64,000 nucleotides of DNA, taken from Streptomyces ficellus (GTDB lineage Bacteria; Actinomycetota; Actinomycetes; Streptomycetales; Streptomycetaceae). Below, piece by piece: positions 51,233 through 59,499 of this stretch (within the stretch, counting starts at the first letter, position 1; every line of letters begins with the position of its first letter). The notes beneath the pieces are model-generated. The model searched no databases, was not told the DNA's origin, and saw only the letters and a list, made by a program, of their open reading frames with translations. The DNA lies in assembly GCF_009739905.1 (NCBI RefSeq), contig NZ_CP034279.1, positions 2,542,001 to 2,606,000 on the forward strand. The letters run 5' to 3'. The position numbers were made by a program, and so were the translations under genes.

Positions 51233-52855
51233 TCAGCTGACCTTGATCTGGTCGTAGACGGGGACGCTGAACTGGTTGAGGGTGACGTCGGAGAGCCGCT
51301 CGGAGTAGCCGGCGCTGCCGTTCTGGTACCAGAGGGGGATGGCCGGCATCTGTTCGGCGAGGATCTGCTCGGCGGCCTGGAAGTCCTTGACGGCGGCGGC
51401 CTGGTCGGCCTCGCTGTTGGCCTTGTCGACGAGGGCGTCGAACTCCTTGTCGCTGAACTTGCCGTAGTTGGAGGAGCCGCCGGTGTAGTAGAGCGGCTCC
51501 AGGAAGTTCTGGATGAGCGGGTAGTCGGCCTGCCAGCCGGAGCGGAACGGCCCGCTGAACTTGAAGGTGGTCTGCTGGTTGCGGAAGTCGGCGAAGGTGC
51601 CGATGGGGTTGACGGTGCAGACGGCGCCCTTGCCCAGCGCGTTGTTGACGCTGTTGCAGACGGCGTCCATCCAGGCGCGGTGGGAGCCGGTGTCGACGTT
51701 GGAGGTGAGCGTCACCTTGCCGCCGGGCAGGCCGCCGCCCTCCTCGATCAGCCGCTTGGCCTGGGCGGGGTCGTAACGGCAGGCGTCGCCGCAGATGTCC
51801 TTGTAGCCGCCGTCGGCGCCGAGGGCGGGTGAGGTCCAGTCCTTGGCGGGGGTGCGGGTGCCCTGGTAGATCTGCTTGGTGATCTCGTCGCGGTTGATCG
51901 CCATGGACAGGCCCCGGCGGACCTTCTCCATGCCCGCCTTGTTCCACTCGGGCCGGTAGAGCGGGAAGACGAGGGTCTGGATGATGAGGGCGGGCTGGTT
52001 GATGTAGCGGTCGCCCAGGTCGCTCTCGACGTTCTTCAGCTGCTGCGCGGGGACGTCGTCGACGAGGTCGAGGTTCCCGGCGATCAGGTCGGTGTAGGCG
52101 GTGTTGTTGTCGGTGTAGACGACGAGGTCGACGCCACCGTTCTGGGCCTTGTCCTCGCCGGTGTAGCCGTCCCAGCGGCGCAGTTTCATGCCGCTGCCGC
52201 GGGTGTAGGACTCGACGGTGTAGGGGCCGTTGCCGACGGGCTTGGCGAGCCAGGCGTCGTGGTCGGTGAAGAACGCCTGCGGCAGGGGCATGAACGCCTG
52301 GTAGCCGAGGGTCTCGGGCCAGGTGGAGAACTGTTCCTTCAGGGCGACGGTGAAGGTGCGGTCGTTCTTGACGACGAGCCCGCTCATGGTCCTGGCCTTG
52401 GCCGGACCGGAGGCGGGGTGGACGTCGTCGTAGCCGACGATGTCGCTGAAGAAGGGCGAGTTGGCCTGCTTGTTGTCGACGTGGGCGCCGTAGTTCCAGG
52501 CGTCGGTGAAGGACTTGGCCGTGACCGCCTCGCCGTTGCTGAACTTCCAGCCGGGCTTGAGCGTGACGGTGAAGTTCTTCGAGTCGGTGGTGGTGATGGA
52601 CTCGGCGACCATGTCCTTGGCCTCGCCGGTCTTCGGGTCGTACTTCTTGAGGCCCCGGAAGAGCATGTCGAGGACCTTGCCGCCCTGGACCTCGTTGGTG
52701 TTGGCCGGCTCGATCGGATTCTGCGGGTCGCCCCAGGAGGAGCTGACGATCCCGTCGGCGCCCCCGGCACCGTTGCCGCCGCCGCAGGCGGTCGCCGCGA
52801 GGGCGACGGCCACCGCGCATGCGGCCCACTTGGCGTGCGTGGTGGCTCGGCGCAT
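51233..52855 (-). CDS. Oligopeptide-binding lipoprotein, family 5 SBP (operon 1)
   Basis: 540 aa extracellular solute receptor. Signal peptide with lipobox (ACAVAVALAATACGG). The family-5 fold is seen from VSSSWGDPQNPIEP through TLKPGWKFSNGEAVTAKSFT, VGNGPYTVESYTRG and GLSMAINRDEIT. An internal pair of Cys (GDACRYDP) and another (VCNSVNNA, AVCTVN) may form disulfides. ATG 52855 has GGGAGG 5 nt upstream. First gene of operon 1. It corresponds in type and place to the Streptomyces peptide importers of the bldK region. Confidence 0.93.
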   Translation of the reverse strand: MRRATTHAKWAACAVAVALAATACGGGNGAGGADGIVSSSWGDPQNPIEPANTNEVQGGKVLDMLFRGLKKYDPKTGEAKDMVAESITTTDSKNFTVTLKPGWKFSNGEAVTAKSFTDAWNYGAHVDNKQANSPFFSDIVGYDDVHPASGPAKARTMSGLVVKNDRTFTVALKEQFSTWPETLGYQAFMPLPQAFFTDHDAWLAKPVGNGPYTVESYTRGSGMKLRRWDGYTGEDKAQNGGVDLVVYTDNNTAYTDLIAGNLDLVDDVPAQQLKNVESDLGDRYINQPALIIQTLVFPLYRPEWNKAGMEKVRRGLSMAINRDEITKQIYQGTRTPAKDWTSPALGADGGYKDICGDACRYDPAQAKRLIEEGGGLPGGKVTLTSNVDTGSHRAWMDAVCNSVNNALGKGAVCTVNPIGTFADFRNQQTTFKFSGPFRSGWQADYPLIQNFLEPLYYTGGSSNYGKFSDKEFDALVDKANSEADQAAAVKDFQAAEQILAEQMPAIPLWYQNGSAGYSERLSDVTLNQFSVPVYDQIKVS

Positions 52856-52902
52856 GGGTGCCTCCCGTGGGGTCCTCGGTCCGGTCCGGCCTAGGCCCAC
52901 AT

Positions 52903-52922
52903 ATCACCGCATACCGGGTGAT
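52903..52922. promoter_or_regulatory. Inverted repeat upstream of operon 1
   Basis: atcacc and ggtgat arms (52903-52908, 52917-52922) separated by 8 nt, about 50 bp before the binding-protein ATG. It may be an operator; evidence is weak. Confidence 0.3.
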
Positions 52923-52948
52923 CGCGCACGTTGATCCGGGCCGTCCGG

Positions 52949-53051
52949 GCGCCGCACCACCCGCATGCGTGAGGTCACCGCACCACCCCGATGTACGAGT
53001 GGCACCCGCACCCTCGGCGTGCGGGGCGCCGCACCACCCGCACGCGTGAGG
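52949..53051. repeat. Two 26-bp direct repeats between the peptide-transport operons
   Basis: Copies at 52949-52974 and 53026-53051, 77 bp apart, differ at one base and contain gccgcaccacccgca. They lie between the end of operon 2 and the promoter of operon 1. Confidence 0.8.
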
Positions 53052-53084
53052 GCGCCCCGGGCCGTCACGGCCCGGGGCGCCCTC
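53048..53084 (-). terminator. Terminator of peptide-transport operon 2
   Basis: Perfect 17-bp stem (53048-53064 with 53068-53084), 3-nt loop tca, 17 bp past the operon 2 OppF stop. Confidence 0.88.
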
Positions 53085-53101
53085 AGCTGCGTACCGGAGG
53101 G

Positions 53102-54250
53102 TCACGCCGCGTGGACGACGTCCTTCTCCTCGGCGAAGTGGCACGCCGACTCGTGCGCGGCCGGGCTGTCGGAGCCCTGGAAGCGCTCGGGGATCGCCAG
53201 CAGCGGCACCTCGGTGGCGCACTTGTCCTGCGCCTTCCAGCACCGGGTGCGGAAGCGGCAGCCGGACGGCGGGTTCGCCGGCGACGGCACGTCGCCGGTG
53301 AGGATGATCCGCTCCCGGCCCTCGCGGGCGTCCGGGTCGGGCACCGGGACCGCCGACAGCAGCGCCTGGGTGTAGGGGTGCGTCGGGTGGTCGTAGATCT
53401 GGGTGTCCGTGCCGACCTCGGCCATCTTGCCCAGGTACATCACGCCCACCCGGTCGGAGATGTGCCGGACGATCGACAGGTCGTGCGCGATGAAGAGGTA
53501 GGAGAGGTTGAACTCGTCCTGGAGCTTCTCCATCAGGTTGACGACCTGCGCCTGCACCGAGACGTCCAGCGCCGAGACCGGCTCGTCGCAGATGATGATC
53601 TCCGGGTTGAGGGCCAGGCCGCGGGCGATGCCGATGCGCTGGCGCTGGCCGCCGGAGAACTGGTGCGGGTAGCGGTTGATGTACTCGGGGTTCAGGCCGA
53701 CGACGTCCAGCAGCTCCTGCACCTTGCGGCGCCGGTCGCCCTTCGGGGCCACCTCGGGGTGGATCTCGAAGGGCTCGCCGATGATGTCGCCGACCGTCAT
53801 CCGCGGGTTCAGCGAGGTGTACGGGTCCTGGAACACCATCTGGATGTTGCGGCGGACCGCCTTCAGCGCCCGGCCGGACAGCTTGGTGATGTCCTGGCCC
53901 TTGTAGAAGATCTCGCCCGCGGTCGCCTTCTCCAGCATCATCAGCAGCTTGGCGACGGTGGACTTGCCACAGCCGGACTCGCCGACGATGCCGAGCGTCT
54001 CGCCCTGGTAGAGGTCGAAGGAGACCCCGTCCACGGCCTTGACCGCACCGACCTGCTTCTTGAACAGGATGCCCTGGGTCAGCGGGAAGTGCTTGACCAG
54101 GCCCCGCACCTGGAGGATCGGCTCGCCGCGCTCCACCGGGGCCTCGATGGCCGCGACGGAAGCCGTCTCGCTCGCCACGTCGACCGTCTCGACCTCGGTG
54201 ACGTTCGGGGTCGCGTCCACGGCCTCGTCCTCTTTCCTGAGCTCAGCCAT
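53102..54250 (-). CDS. Oligopeptide ABC transporter ATP-binding protein, OppF/DppF type (operon 2)
   Basis: 382 aa. Same domain order as its operon 1 paralogue: [50 protein letters not shown] and [11 protein letters not shown], then [14 protein letters not shown]. It differs by an extra ~45-residue acidic N-terminal extension ([20 protein letters not shown]). ATG 54250 overlaps the OppD stop by 8 bp. Last gene of operon 2, followed by a strong terminator. Confidence 0.93.
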   Translation of the reverse strand: MAELRKEDEAVDATPNVTEVETVDVASETASVAAIEAPVERGEPILQVRGLVKHFPLTQGILFKKQVGAVKAVDGVSFDLYQGETLGIVGESGCGKSTVAKLLMMLEKATAGEIFYKGQDITKLSGRALKAVRRNIQMVFQDPYTSLNPRMTVGDIIGEPFEIHPEVAPKGDRRRKVQELLDVVGLNPEYINRYPHQFSGGQRQRIGIARGLALNPEIIICDEPVSALDVSVQAQVVNLMEKLQDEFNLSYLFIAHDLSIVRHISDRVGVMYLGKMAEVGTDTQIYDHPTHPYTQALLSAVPVPDPDAREGRERIILTGDVPSPANPPSGCRFRTRCWKAQDKCATEVPLLAIPERFQGSDSPAAHESACHFAEEKDVVHAA

Positions 54251-55295
54251 GGATCGTCTCCTTCCAGAAGTGGCACGCGCTGCCGCGGCCCGGCAGCTCG
54301 CCACCGTCCTGCTCGGTCACCGGCACCAGGGCCGGGATCTCCGTACGGCAGATGTCGTCCGCCTTGGGGCAGCGCGGGTTGAAGGCGCAGCCCGAGGGGA
54401 TCTTCATCAGGTTGGGCGGCAGGCCCTTGATCGCGTACAGCTCCTGGCCCTTGAGGTCCAGGCGCGGGATGGAGTCGAGCAGGCCACGCGTGTACGGGTG
54501 CGCCGGGCGCTTGTACAGCTCGCCGACGGGGGCGTTCTCCACGATCCGGCCCGCGTACATCACCGCGATCTTGTCGGCGACGTCCGCGACCACACCCAGG
54601 TCGTGGGTGATGAGGATCATGCCCATGTTCTCCTCGCGCTGGAGCTCCGCGAGCAGGTCCATGACCTGGGCCTGGACGGTCACGTCGAGCGCGGTGGTCG
54701 GCTCGTCCGCGATGATCAGGTCCGGCTCCAGCGCCATCGCCATGGCGATCATGATGCGCTGGCGCATACCGCCGGAGAACTGGTGCGGGTAGTCGTTCAC
54801 CCGCGCCGCGGCGGCCGGGATCTTCACCCGGTCCATCAGCTCGATCGCCTTGGCCTTGGCGTCCTTGCGGGACATGCCCAGGTGGACGCGGTACATCTCG
54901 CCGAGCTGGTAGCCGACGGTGAGCACCGGGTTCAGCGCGGAGAGCGCGTCCTGGAAGATCATCGCGATCCGGCGGCCGCGGATCTTGCGGCGCTCCTCGG
55001 CGGACATCTTGAGCATGTCCTCGCCGTGGAACAGGATCTCGCCCTTGGGGATCCGGCCGGGCGGCATGTCGAGGATGCCCATGATCGCCTGGGCGGTGAC
55101 CGACTTGCCGGACCCGGACTCGCCGAGGACGGCGAGGGTCTCACCGGCGTCGACGCTGTAGCTCACGCCGTTGATGGCCTTGGCGACACCGTCGCGGGTG
55201 TGGAACTCCACGTGCAGGTCGCGCACTTCGAGGAGCGGGGCGTTCGGGGCGCTGGTGGCGCCGGACGCGCTCGTCTGCTTGTCGATGGTGGTCAA
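54243..55295 (-). CDS. Oligopeptide ABC transporter ATP-binding protein, OppD/DppD type (operon 2)
   Basis: 350 aa. [51 protein letters not shown] and [12 protein letters not shown] are intact, and the C-terminal cluster is [14 protein letters not shown]. The start is TTG 55295 with AGGAGGG 6 nt upstream, 11 bp after the OppC stop. Near-identical in its core to the operon 1 OppD. Confidence 0.93.
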   Translation of the reverse strand: MTTIDKQTSASGATSAPNAPLLEVRDLHVEFHTRDGVAKAINGVSYSVDAGETLAVLGESGSGKSVTAQAIMGILDMPPGRIPKGEILFHGEDMLKMSAEERRKIRGRRIAMIFQDALSALNPVLTVGYQLGEMYRVHLGMSRKDAKAKAIELMDRVKIPAAAARVNDYPHQFSGGMRQRIMIAMAMALEPDLIIADEPTTALDVTVQAQVMDLLAELQREENMGMILITHDLGVVADVADKIAVMYAGRIVENAPVGELYKRPAHPYTRGLLDSIPRLDLKGQELYAIKGLPPNLMKIPSGCAFNPRCPKADDICRTEIPALVPVTEQDGGELPGRGSACHFWKETIHG

Positions 55296-55306
55296 CGTAC
55301 GCCCTC

Positions 55307-56257
55307 CTAGCGCAGCTTGGGGTCGAGGGCGTCGCGCACTGCTTCGCCGAGCATGATGAACGCGAGGACCGTGATGCTCAGGAACAGCGACGGGAAGAGC
55401 ACCATGTGCGGGGCGCTCAGGAAGCGGTCCTGGCCGTCACTGATCATCAGGCCCCAGGAGATGTTCGGGGCCTGGACACCGATGCCGAGGTACGAGAACG
55501 CCGCCTCGGCCGAGATGTACACGCCGAGGTTGATCGTGCTGACCACGATCACGGGGGCGAGCGCGTTCGGCAGGATGTGGCGCATCGCGATGCGCCAGCC
55601 GCCGGCGCCGAGCGCACGGGCGGCCATCACGTAGTCGTTCTGCTTGTTGGTGATCACCGAGCCGCGCATGATGCGGAACAGCTGCGGCCAGCCGAGCACG
55701 GCCATGATCAGCGAGACGGTGACGACGTTGCCGGAACCCAGCATCGCCAGCACGAGCAGACCGCCGAGCAGGGTCGGGATGGCGAACCAGATCTCGGTGA
55801 AGCGGGACACCAGGGCGTCCAGCCAGCCGCCGCGCAGACCGGCGACCATGCCGAGGACACCGCCGGCGAGCGTGGTCAGCACCGAGGTGAGGACACCGAC
55901 GATGATCGAGTTGCGGGCGCCGTAGATCGTCCGGGCGTAGATGTCGCAGCCCTGGACGTCGTAGCCGAACCAGTGGGCGCCGCTGGGCGGGGTCACCGAG
56001 TTGGCCAGGTCGCAGAAGCCCTTGGAGTACGGGTCCTGGCTGGTGAACAGCTGCGGGAAGACCGCCATGACCAGCAGGAAGACGATCAGCACGGCGGAGA
56101 CCAGGAACACCCAGTTGTGCATCAGGTCGCGACGCGCGTCGCTCCACATGCTGGCGACCCGCTCCGGCTTGTCCTCCTTGGTCCGCACGGGACCGCCGGG
56201 CGTGGCCGTCTTGACGGCCTCGCTCTCCTCAACGGTGGTGGAGGTGTTCTCAGGCAT
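55307..56257 (-). CDS. Oligopeptide ABC transporter permease, OppC/DppC type (operon 2)
   Basis: 316 aa, six helices after a hydrophilic N-terminus. FGYDVQGCDIYARTIYGARN, the EAA loop DYVMAARALGAGGWRIAMRH and the end GEAVRDALDPKLR match the operon 1 paralogue. Overlaps the OppB stop by 8 bp in the same way as operon 1. Confidence 0.92.
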   Translation of the reverse strand: MPENTSTTVEESEAVKTATPGGPVRTKEDKPERVASMWSDARRDLMHNWVFLVSAVLIVFLLVMAVFPQLFTSQDPYSKGFCDLANSVTPPSGAHWFGYDVQGCDIYARTIYGARNSIIVGVLTSVLTTLAGGVLGMVAGLRGGWLDALVSRFTEIWFAIPTLLGGLLVLAMLGSGNVVTVSLIMAVLGWPQLFRIMRGSVITNKQNDYVMAARALGAGGWRIAMRHILPNALAPVIVVSTINLGVYISAEAAFSYLGIGVQAPNISWGLMISDGQDRFLSAPHMVLFPSLFLSITVLAFIMLGEAVRDALDPKLR

Positions 56258-57173
56258 AGCGGATCCTCGGGTCGAGCACGGCGTAGAGCAGGTCCACGAG
56301 CAGGTTCGCGGCGATGTAGACGAGCACGAGCACGGTCACGATGCTGACGACGGTGGTGCCCTGACGCAGGTACACGGCCTGGTAGAGGGTGCCGCCGATG
56401 CCGGGGATGTTGAAGATGCGCTCGGTGATGATCGCGCCGCCCATCAGGGCGCCGAGGTCGACACCGAGGTACGTGACGATCGGGATCAGCGCGTTGCGCA
56501 GTCCGTGCCGGACGATCACGCGGGGACGGCTCAGGCCCTTGGCGGTGGCGGTGCGCACGTAGTCCGAGCGCATCGTCTCGATCATGCTGGTCCGGGTCAG
56601 TCTCGCGATGTACGCGAGGGACACCGAACCCAGCACCACGCCGGGGAGGATCAGGGTGGTGATGTCCTCGGCGTCGTAGGAGATCGGAACGAGCGCCCAC
56701 TGCACGCCCAGCACCAGCTGGAGCACGTTGCCCAGGACGAACACCGGGATGGAGACCAGCAGGAGGGTCGAGAGCAGCACCAGGTTGTCGAGGAACTTGC
56801 CGCGGCCGAGCGCCGCGAAGACACCGGCGACGACGCCGACGACGGCCTCGACCAGGAAGGCGATACCGGCCAGTCTGAGCGTGACCGGGAAGGTCTCGCT
56901 CATGATCTCGGACACCTCGCGACCGGTGAAGTCGGTGCCGAAGTCGCCGGTCAGCACACCGGAGAGGTAGTACCAGTACCGCTGGTAGAGCGGGTCATTG
57001 AGGTGGTACTGCTCTCGCAGGATGGCTGCGATGTTCGGGTCTGCCTTCTTCTCGCCGGCCAGTGCCTGGATGGGGTCACCGGGCAGCAGGAAGACGAGGC
57101 AGTAGAGAAGTATTGTCGCGCCGAGCAGTACGGGTATCGCCTGCAGAAGACGCCTGATCACATAACGACCCAT
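56250..57173 (-). CDS. Oligopeptide ABC transporter permease, OppB/DppB type (operon 2)
   Basis: 307 aa. MGRYVIRRLLQAIPVLLGAT begins helix 1; LLPGDPIQALAGEKKADPNI and the EAA loop RSDYVRTATAKGLSRPRVIV follow; the end is DLLYAVLDPRIRYA. ATG 57173 has GGAG 5 nt upstream. It lies 157 bp after the binding-protein stop, with two hairpins in the gap. Confidence 0.92.
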   Translation of the reverse strand: MGRYVIRRLLQAIPVLLGATILLYCLVFLLPGDPIQALAGEKKADPNIAAILREQYHLNDPLYQRYWYYLSGVLTGDFGTDFTGREVSEIMSETFPVTLRLAGIAFLVEAVVGVVAGVFAALGRGKFLDNLVLLSTLLLVSIPVFVLGNVLQLVLGVQWALVPISYDAEDITTLILPGVVLGSVSLAYIARLTRTSMIETMRSDYVRTATAKGLSRPRVIVRHGLRNALIPIVTYLGVDLGALMGGAIITERIFNIPGIGGTLYQAVYLRQGTTVVSIVTVLVLVYIAANLLVDLLYAVLDPRIRYA

Positions 57174-57260
57174 CAGGTCTCCAGTTGTACGGATACCGGG
57201 AGGGGCACACCAGCGGGCCCCGCCCCGGGTGAGGGGTAATCGACAACGGGACGGCAGAAG

Positions 57261-57321
57261 GGGGGTGACGGGGCGTAACCCCGTCACCCCCACTGCTGTC
57301 AGGGTCTCCGGGAGGAGACCC
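57261..57321 (-). terminator. Double hairpin between binding protein and permease genes (operon 2)
   Basis: An 8-bp stem (57302-57309 with 57314-57321) and a 13-bp stem (57261-57273 with 57279-57291), both perfect. A partial terminator here would give more binding protein than membrane subunits. Confidence 0.75.
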
Positions 57322-57330
57322 TCTCTACCG

Positions 57331-58950
57331 TCAGGCGGGGTTGACCGTGGTCCAGTCGATCTGGGTCATGTTGTCGATCCGCACGCCCGGCTTGAGGTTC
57401 TTGCTGAGGCCGGCGTTCAGCTTGTAGAAGTACACCGGCACGTACGGCATCTCCTTGAGGAGGATGTCGTCGGCCTGCTGGTACGCCTTGACCGCGGCGT
57501 CCTCGGTGGTCGCCGTGTCACCCTGGTCGAGGAGCTTCTCGACCTGCGGGTTGACGTAGCCCGAGTAGTTGGAGCCGTGCTCGATGGCGTCCTCGGAGAA
57601 GATCGGACGCAGGTAGTTCTCCGCGTGCGGGTAGTCCATGGACCACGCCAGGCGGAACGCGCCGCTGTACTTCTTGTCGCCGAGGTCGTTCAGGATGGCC
57701 TGGAACTGCTCGAACGGCTTGACCGTGACGGTCACACCGAGGTTCTTCTCGAGCTGGCCGGCGACGGCGGTGATCCACTCCTTGTGGCCGCCGTCGGCGT
57801 TGTAGCCGAGCTCCATCTTGTTGCCCGGCAGGCCGCCCGCGGCGTCGAACGCCTTCTTGGCGGCGGCGGGGTCGTAGTCGCACGCCGGGCCACAGGCGCC
57901 CTTGCGGTAGCCCGGGACCAGCGGGTTGATGAAGTCGTCCGCCGGCGTACGGGTGTTGACGAAGATCTTCTCGGTGATCGCCTTGCGGTCGATCGCCTGG
58001 GAGATGGCCTTGCGGATCTCCGGCTTGGCGTACGCCTTGTTGTACTTCAGCGGGAAGCCGATGTAGCCGACGCCCGAGTCGGTGCCCTGGATGTAACGGT
58101 CGCCCAGGTCCTTGGAGGCGGTCGTCATCGCGGACGTCGGGATGGTGTCCATGATGTCGACGCGGCCACCGAGCAGGTCACGGTAGGCGGTGTCCTGGCT
58201 GCTGTAGATCTTGAACGTGACGCCCGCGATCTTGAGCTGCTTGGCCTCGGGGTGCTTGTCGTACTTGACGGTCTTGATCTGCTGGTTGCGGACGAACTTG
58301 CCGTCCATCTTCAGCATGCCGTTGCCGATGGGCGCGGTCTCGAAGCCCTTGGGGTCCTTGAAGAAGGCCTTCGGCAGCGGGAAGAACGCGTTGAAGCCCA
58401 GCATGGTCTTGAAGGCGGAGAACGGCGCCGTGAGCGTGACCTCGAGGGTCTTCTCGTCGACGACCTTCAGGCCCTTCATCTTGTCGGTCGCGGGCTTCTT
58501 GCCCTCGCCCGGGTTCAGGTCGGCGTACCCGTCGATCTTGTTGTAGAGCGGGTTCGTCTCCTGCGTGTTCGCCTGGTTGGCACCGTAGTTCCAGGCGTCC
58601 GCGAAGGACTGCGCGGTGACGGGCTCACCGTTGTGGAACGTGTAGCCGTCCTTGAGCTTGATCGTCCAGACCTTGCTGTCCTTGGTCTCGATCGACGAAG
58701 CCAGGTCGAGCTGGGCCTCATTCTTCTCGTCGTACTTCACGAGGCCGGTGAACAGGGCGTTCATGACCTCGGAGCCCTCGGACTCGTACGTGTTCGACGG
58801 GATCAGACCGTTCTGGGGCTCGCCGAGCTCCATCACGACCTGACGGGCGCCCCCGCCCTTGCCTTCGCTACCGCCACCGCCACAAGCCGTGGCTGCCAGG
58901 GCGACGACTATCGCGCCCGCGACCCACTTGGCGCTCTTGGCACCGCGCAT
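57331..58950 (-). CDS. Oligopeptide-binding lipoprotein, family 5 SBP (operon 2)
   Basis: 539 aa with a lipoprotein signal (AGAIVVALAATACGGGGSEG). Family-5 features: VVMELGEPQNGLIPSNTYES, LKDGYTFHNGEPVTAQSFAD, PIGNGMLKMDGKFVRNQ and ISQAIDRKAITEKIFVNTRT. GACGPACDYDP has two Cys that may pair. It is richer in Lys than its operon 1 counterpart, so a different peptide is likely. ATG 58950 has GAGGAGG 5 nt upstream. It begins operon 2, nearest to typA. Confidence 0.93.
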   Translation of the reverse strand: MRGAKSAKWVAGAIVVALAATACGGGGSEGKGGGARQVVMELGEPQNGLIPSNTYESEGSEVMNALFTGLVKYDEKNEAQLDLASSIETKDSKVWTIKLKDGYTFHNGEPVTAQSFADAWNYGANQANTQETNPLYNKIDGYADLNPGEGKKPATDKMKGLKVVDEKTLEVTLTAPFSAFKTMLGFNAFFPLPKAFFKDPKGFETAPIGNGMLKMDGKFVRNQQIKTVKYDKHPEAKQLKIAGVTFKIYSSQDTAYRDLLGGRVDIMDTIPTSAMTTASKDLGDRYIQGTDSGVGYIGFPLKYNKAYAKPEIRKAISQAIDRKAITEKIFVNTRTPADDFINPLVPGYRKGACGPACDYDPAAAKKAFDAAGGLPGNKMELGYNADGGHKEWITAVAGQLEKNLGVTVTVKPFEQFQAILNDLGDKKYSGAFRLAWSMDYPHAENYLRPIFSEDAIEHGSNYSGYVNPQVEKLLDQGDTATTEDAAVKAYQQADDILLKEMPYVPVYFYKLNAGLSKNLKPGVRIDNMTQIDWTTVNPA

Positions 58951-58990
58951 GGGTTCCTCCTCATGAGTCCACTTGTCACTACGAGAAGGG

Positions 58991-59002
58991 CACTTCGAAG
59001 TG
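58991..59002. promoter_or_regulatory. 12-bp palindrome in the leader of operon 2
   Basis: cacttcgaagtg, perfect, 40 bp before the binding-protein ATG. It may be an operator or an mRNA hairpin. Confidence 0.35.
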
Positions 59003-59104
59003 GCATGCCGACACCCCTGACGGCGATGACCCAAGTGCCCCGAGTGTGCTCGTGAGTCGGCGCTCCCCACAGCGCGTGACCCATTGACCCGAGCTCAATG
59101 GAGC

Positions 59105-59132
59105 CAACTATTAAGTACGTCCGGGCCGTAAA
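59105..59132 (-). promoter_or_regulatory. Candidate promoter of peptide-transport operon 2
   Basis: On the minus strand TTTACG (59132-59127), 16-bp spacer, TAGTTG (59110-59105), in the AT-rich zone, giving a leader of about 150 nt. Confidence 0.4.
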
Positions 59133-59386
59133 CCACACTTAAAGGGTCTCGTTTTGGCAACATCACCAAGGGGCCGAAGACCGAAATCCGGACAAAGCGA
59201 GCACAGACAGACACCCGCGAAACGGACCGTTAACACATGTTCCGGAGAGCGACGGTCGATATGCGGACGCTTCGGCAGGGAAAACACGTTGACGTGCGGC
59301 TCCCCCTCACCCCGGCGGGCGGCCCCCGCGGCCGGGGTCCGCGGGCGGGCCCGCCACCGGGCGGCGAAGGGCGCGGCCGCATGGAA

Positions 59387-59432
59387 AACTCCCCGCCGCG
59401 GAAGGGAATTACCCCTTCCAGGACGGGGAGTT
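59387..59432 (-). terminator. typA terminator
   Basis: Outer 9-bp stem aactccccg/cggggagtt (59387-59395 with 59424-59432) enclosing ggaaggg/cccttcc (59400-59406 with 59413-59419), about 70 bp past the typA stop. Confidence 0.7.
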
Positions 59433-59499
59433 GACGGCTCGGGAGCCGGGGCGGGCGGCCGGGGCCGGAGACCGGCCGTGGCTGCCGCCGCCGGGTGGG

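Larger units (their letters stand above)
58951..59499. other. Intergenic region upstream of peptide-transport operon 2
   Basis: 549 bp, the longest gene-free stretch. It contains a palindrome near the binding-protein start, a likely promoter, an AT-rich segment (about 59100-59250) and the typA terminator. A short open frame at 59237-59434 lacks a good start and codon bias, so I do not call it a gene. Confidence 0.5.

Noticed and set aside
59237..59434. 65-codon open frame between peptide operon 2 and typA
   Set aside because: It has no ribosome binding site, its composition is Pro/Gly/Arg noise, and it runs into the typA terminator hairpin.
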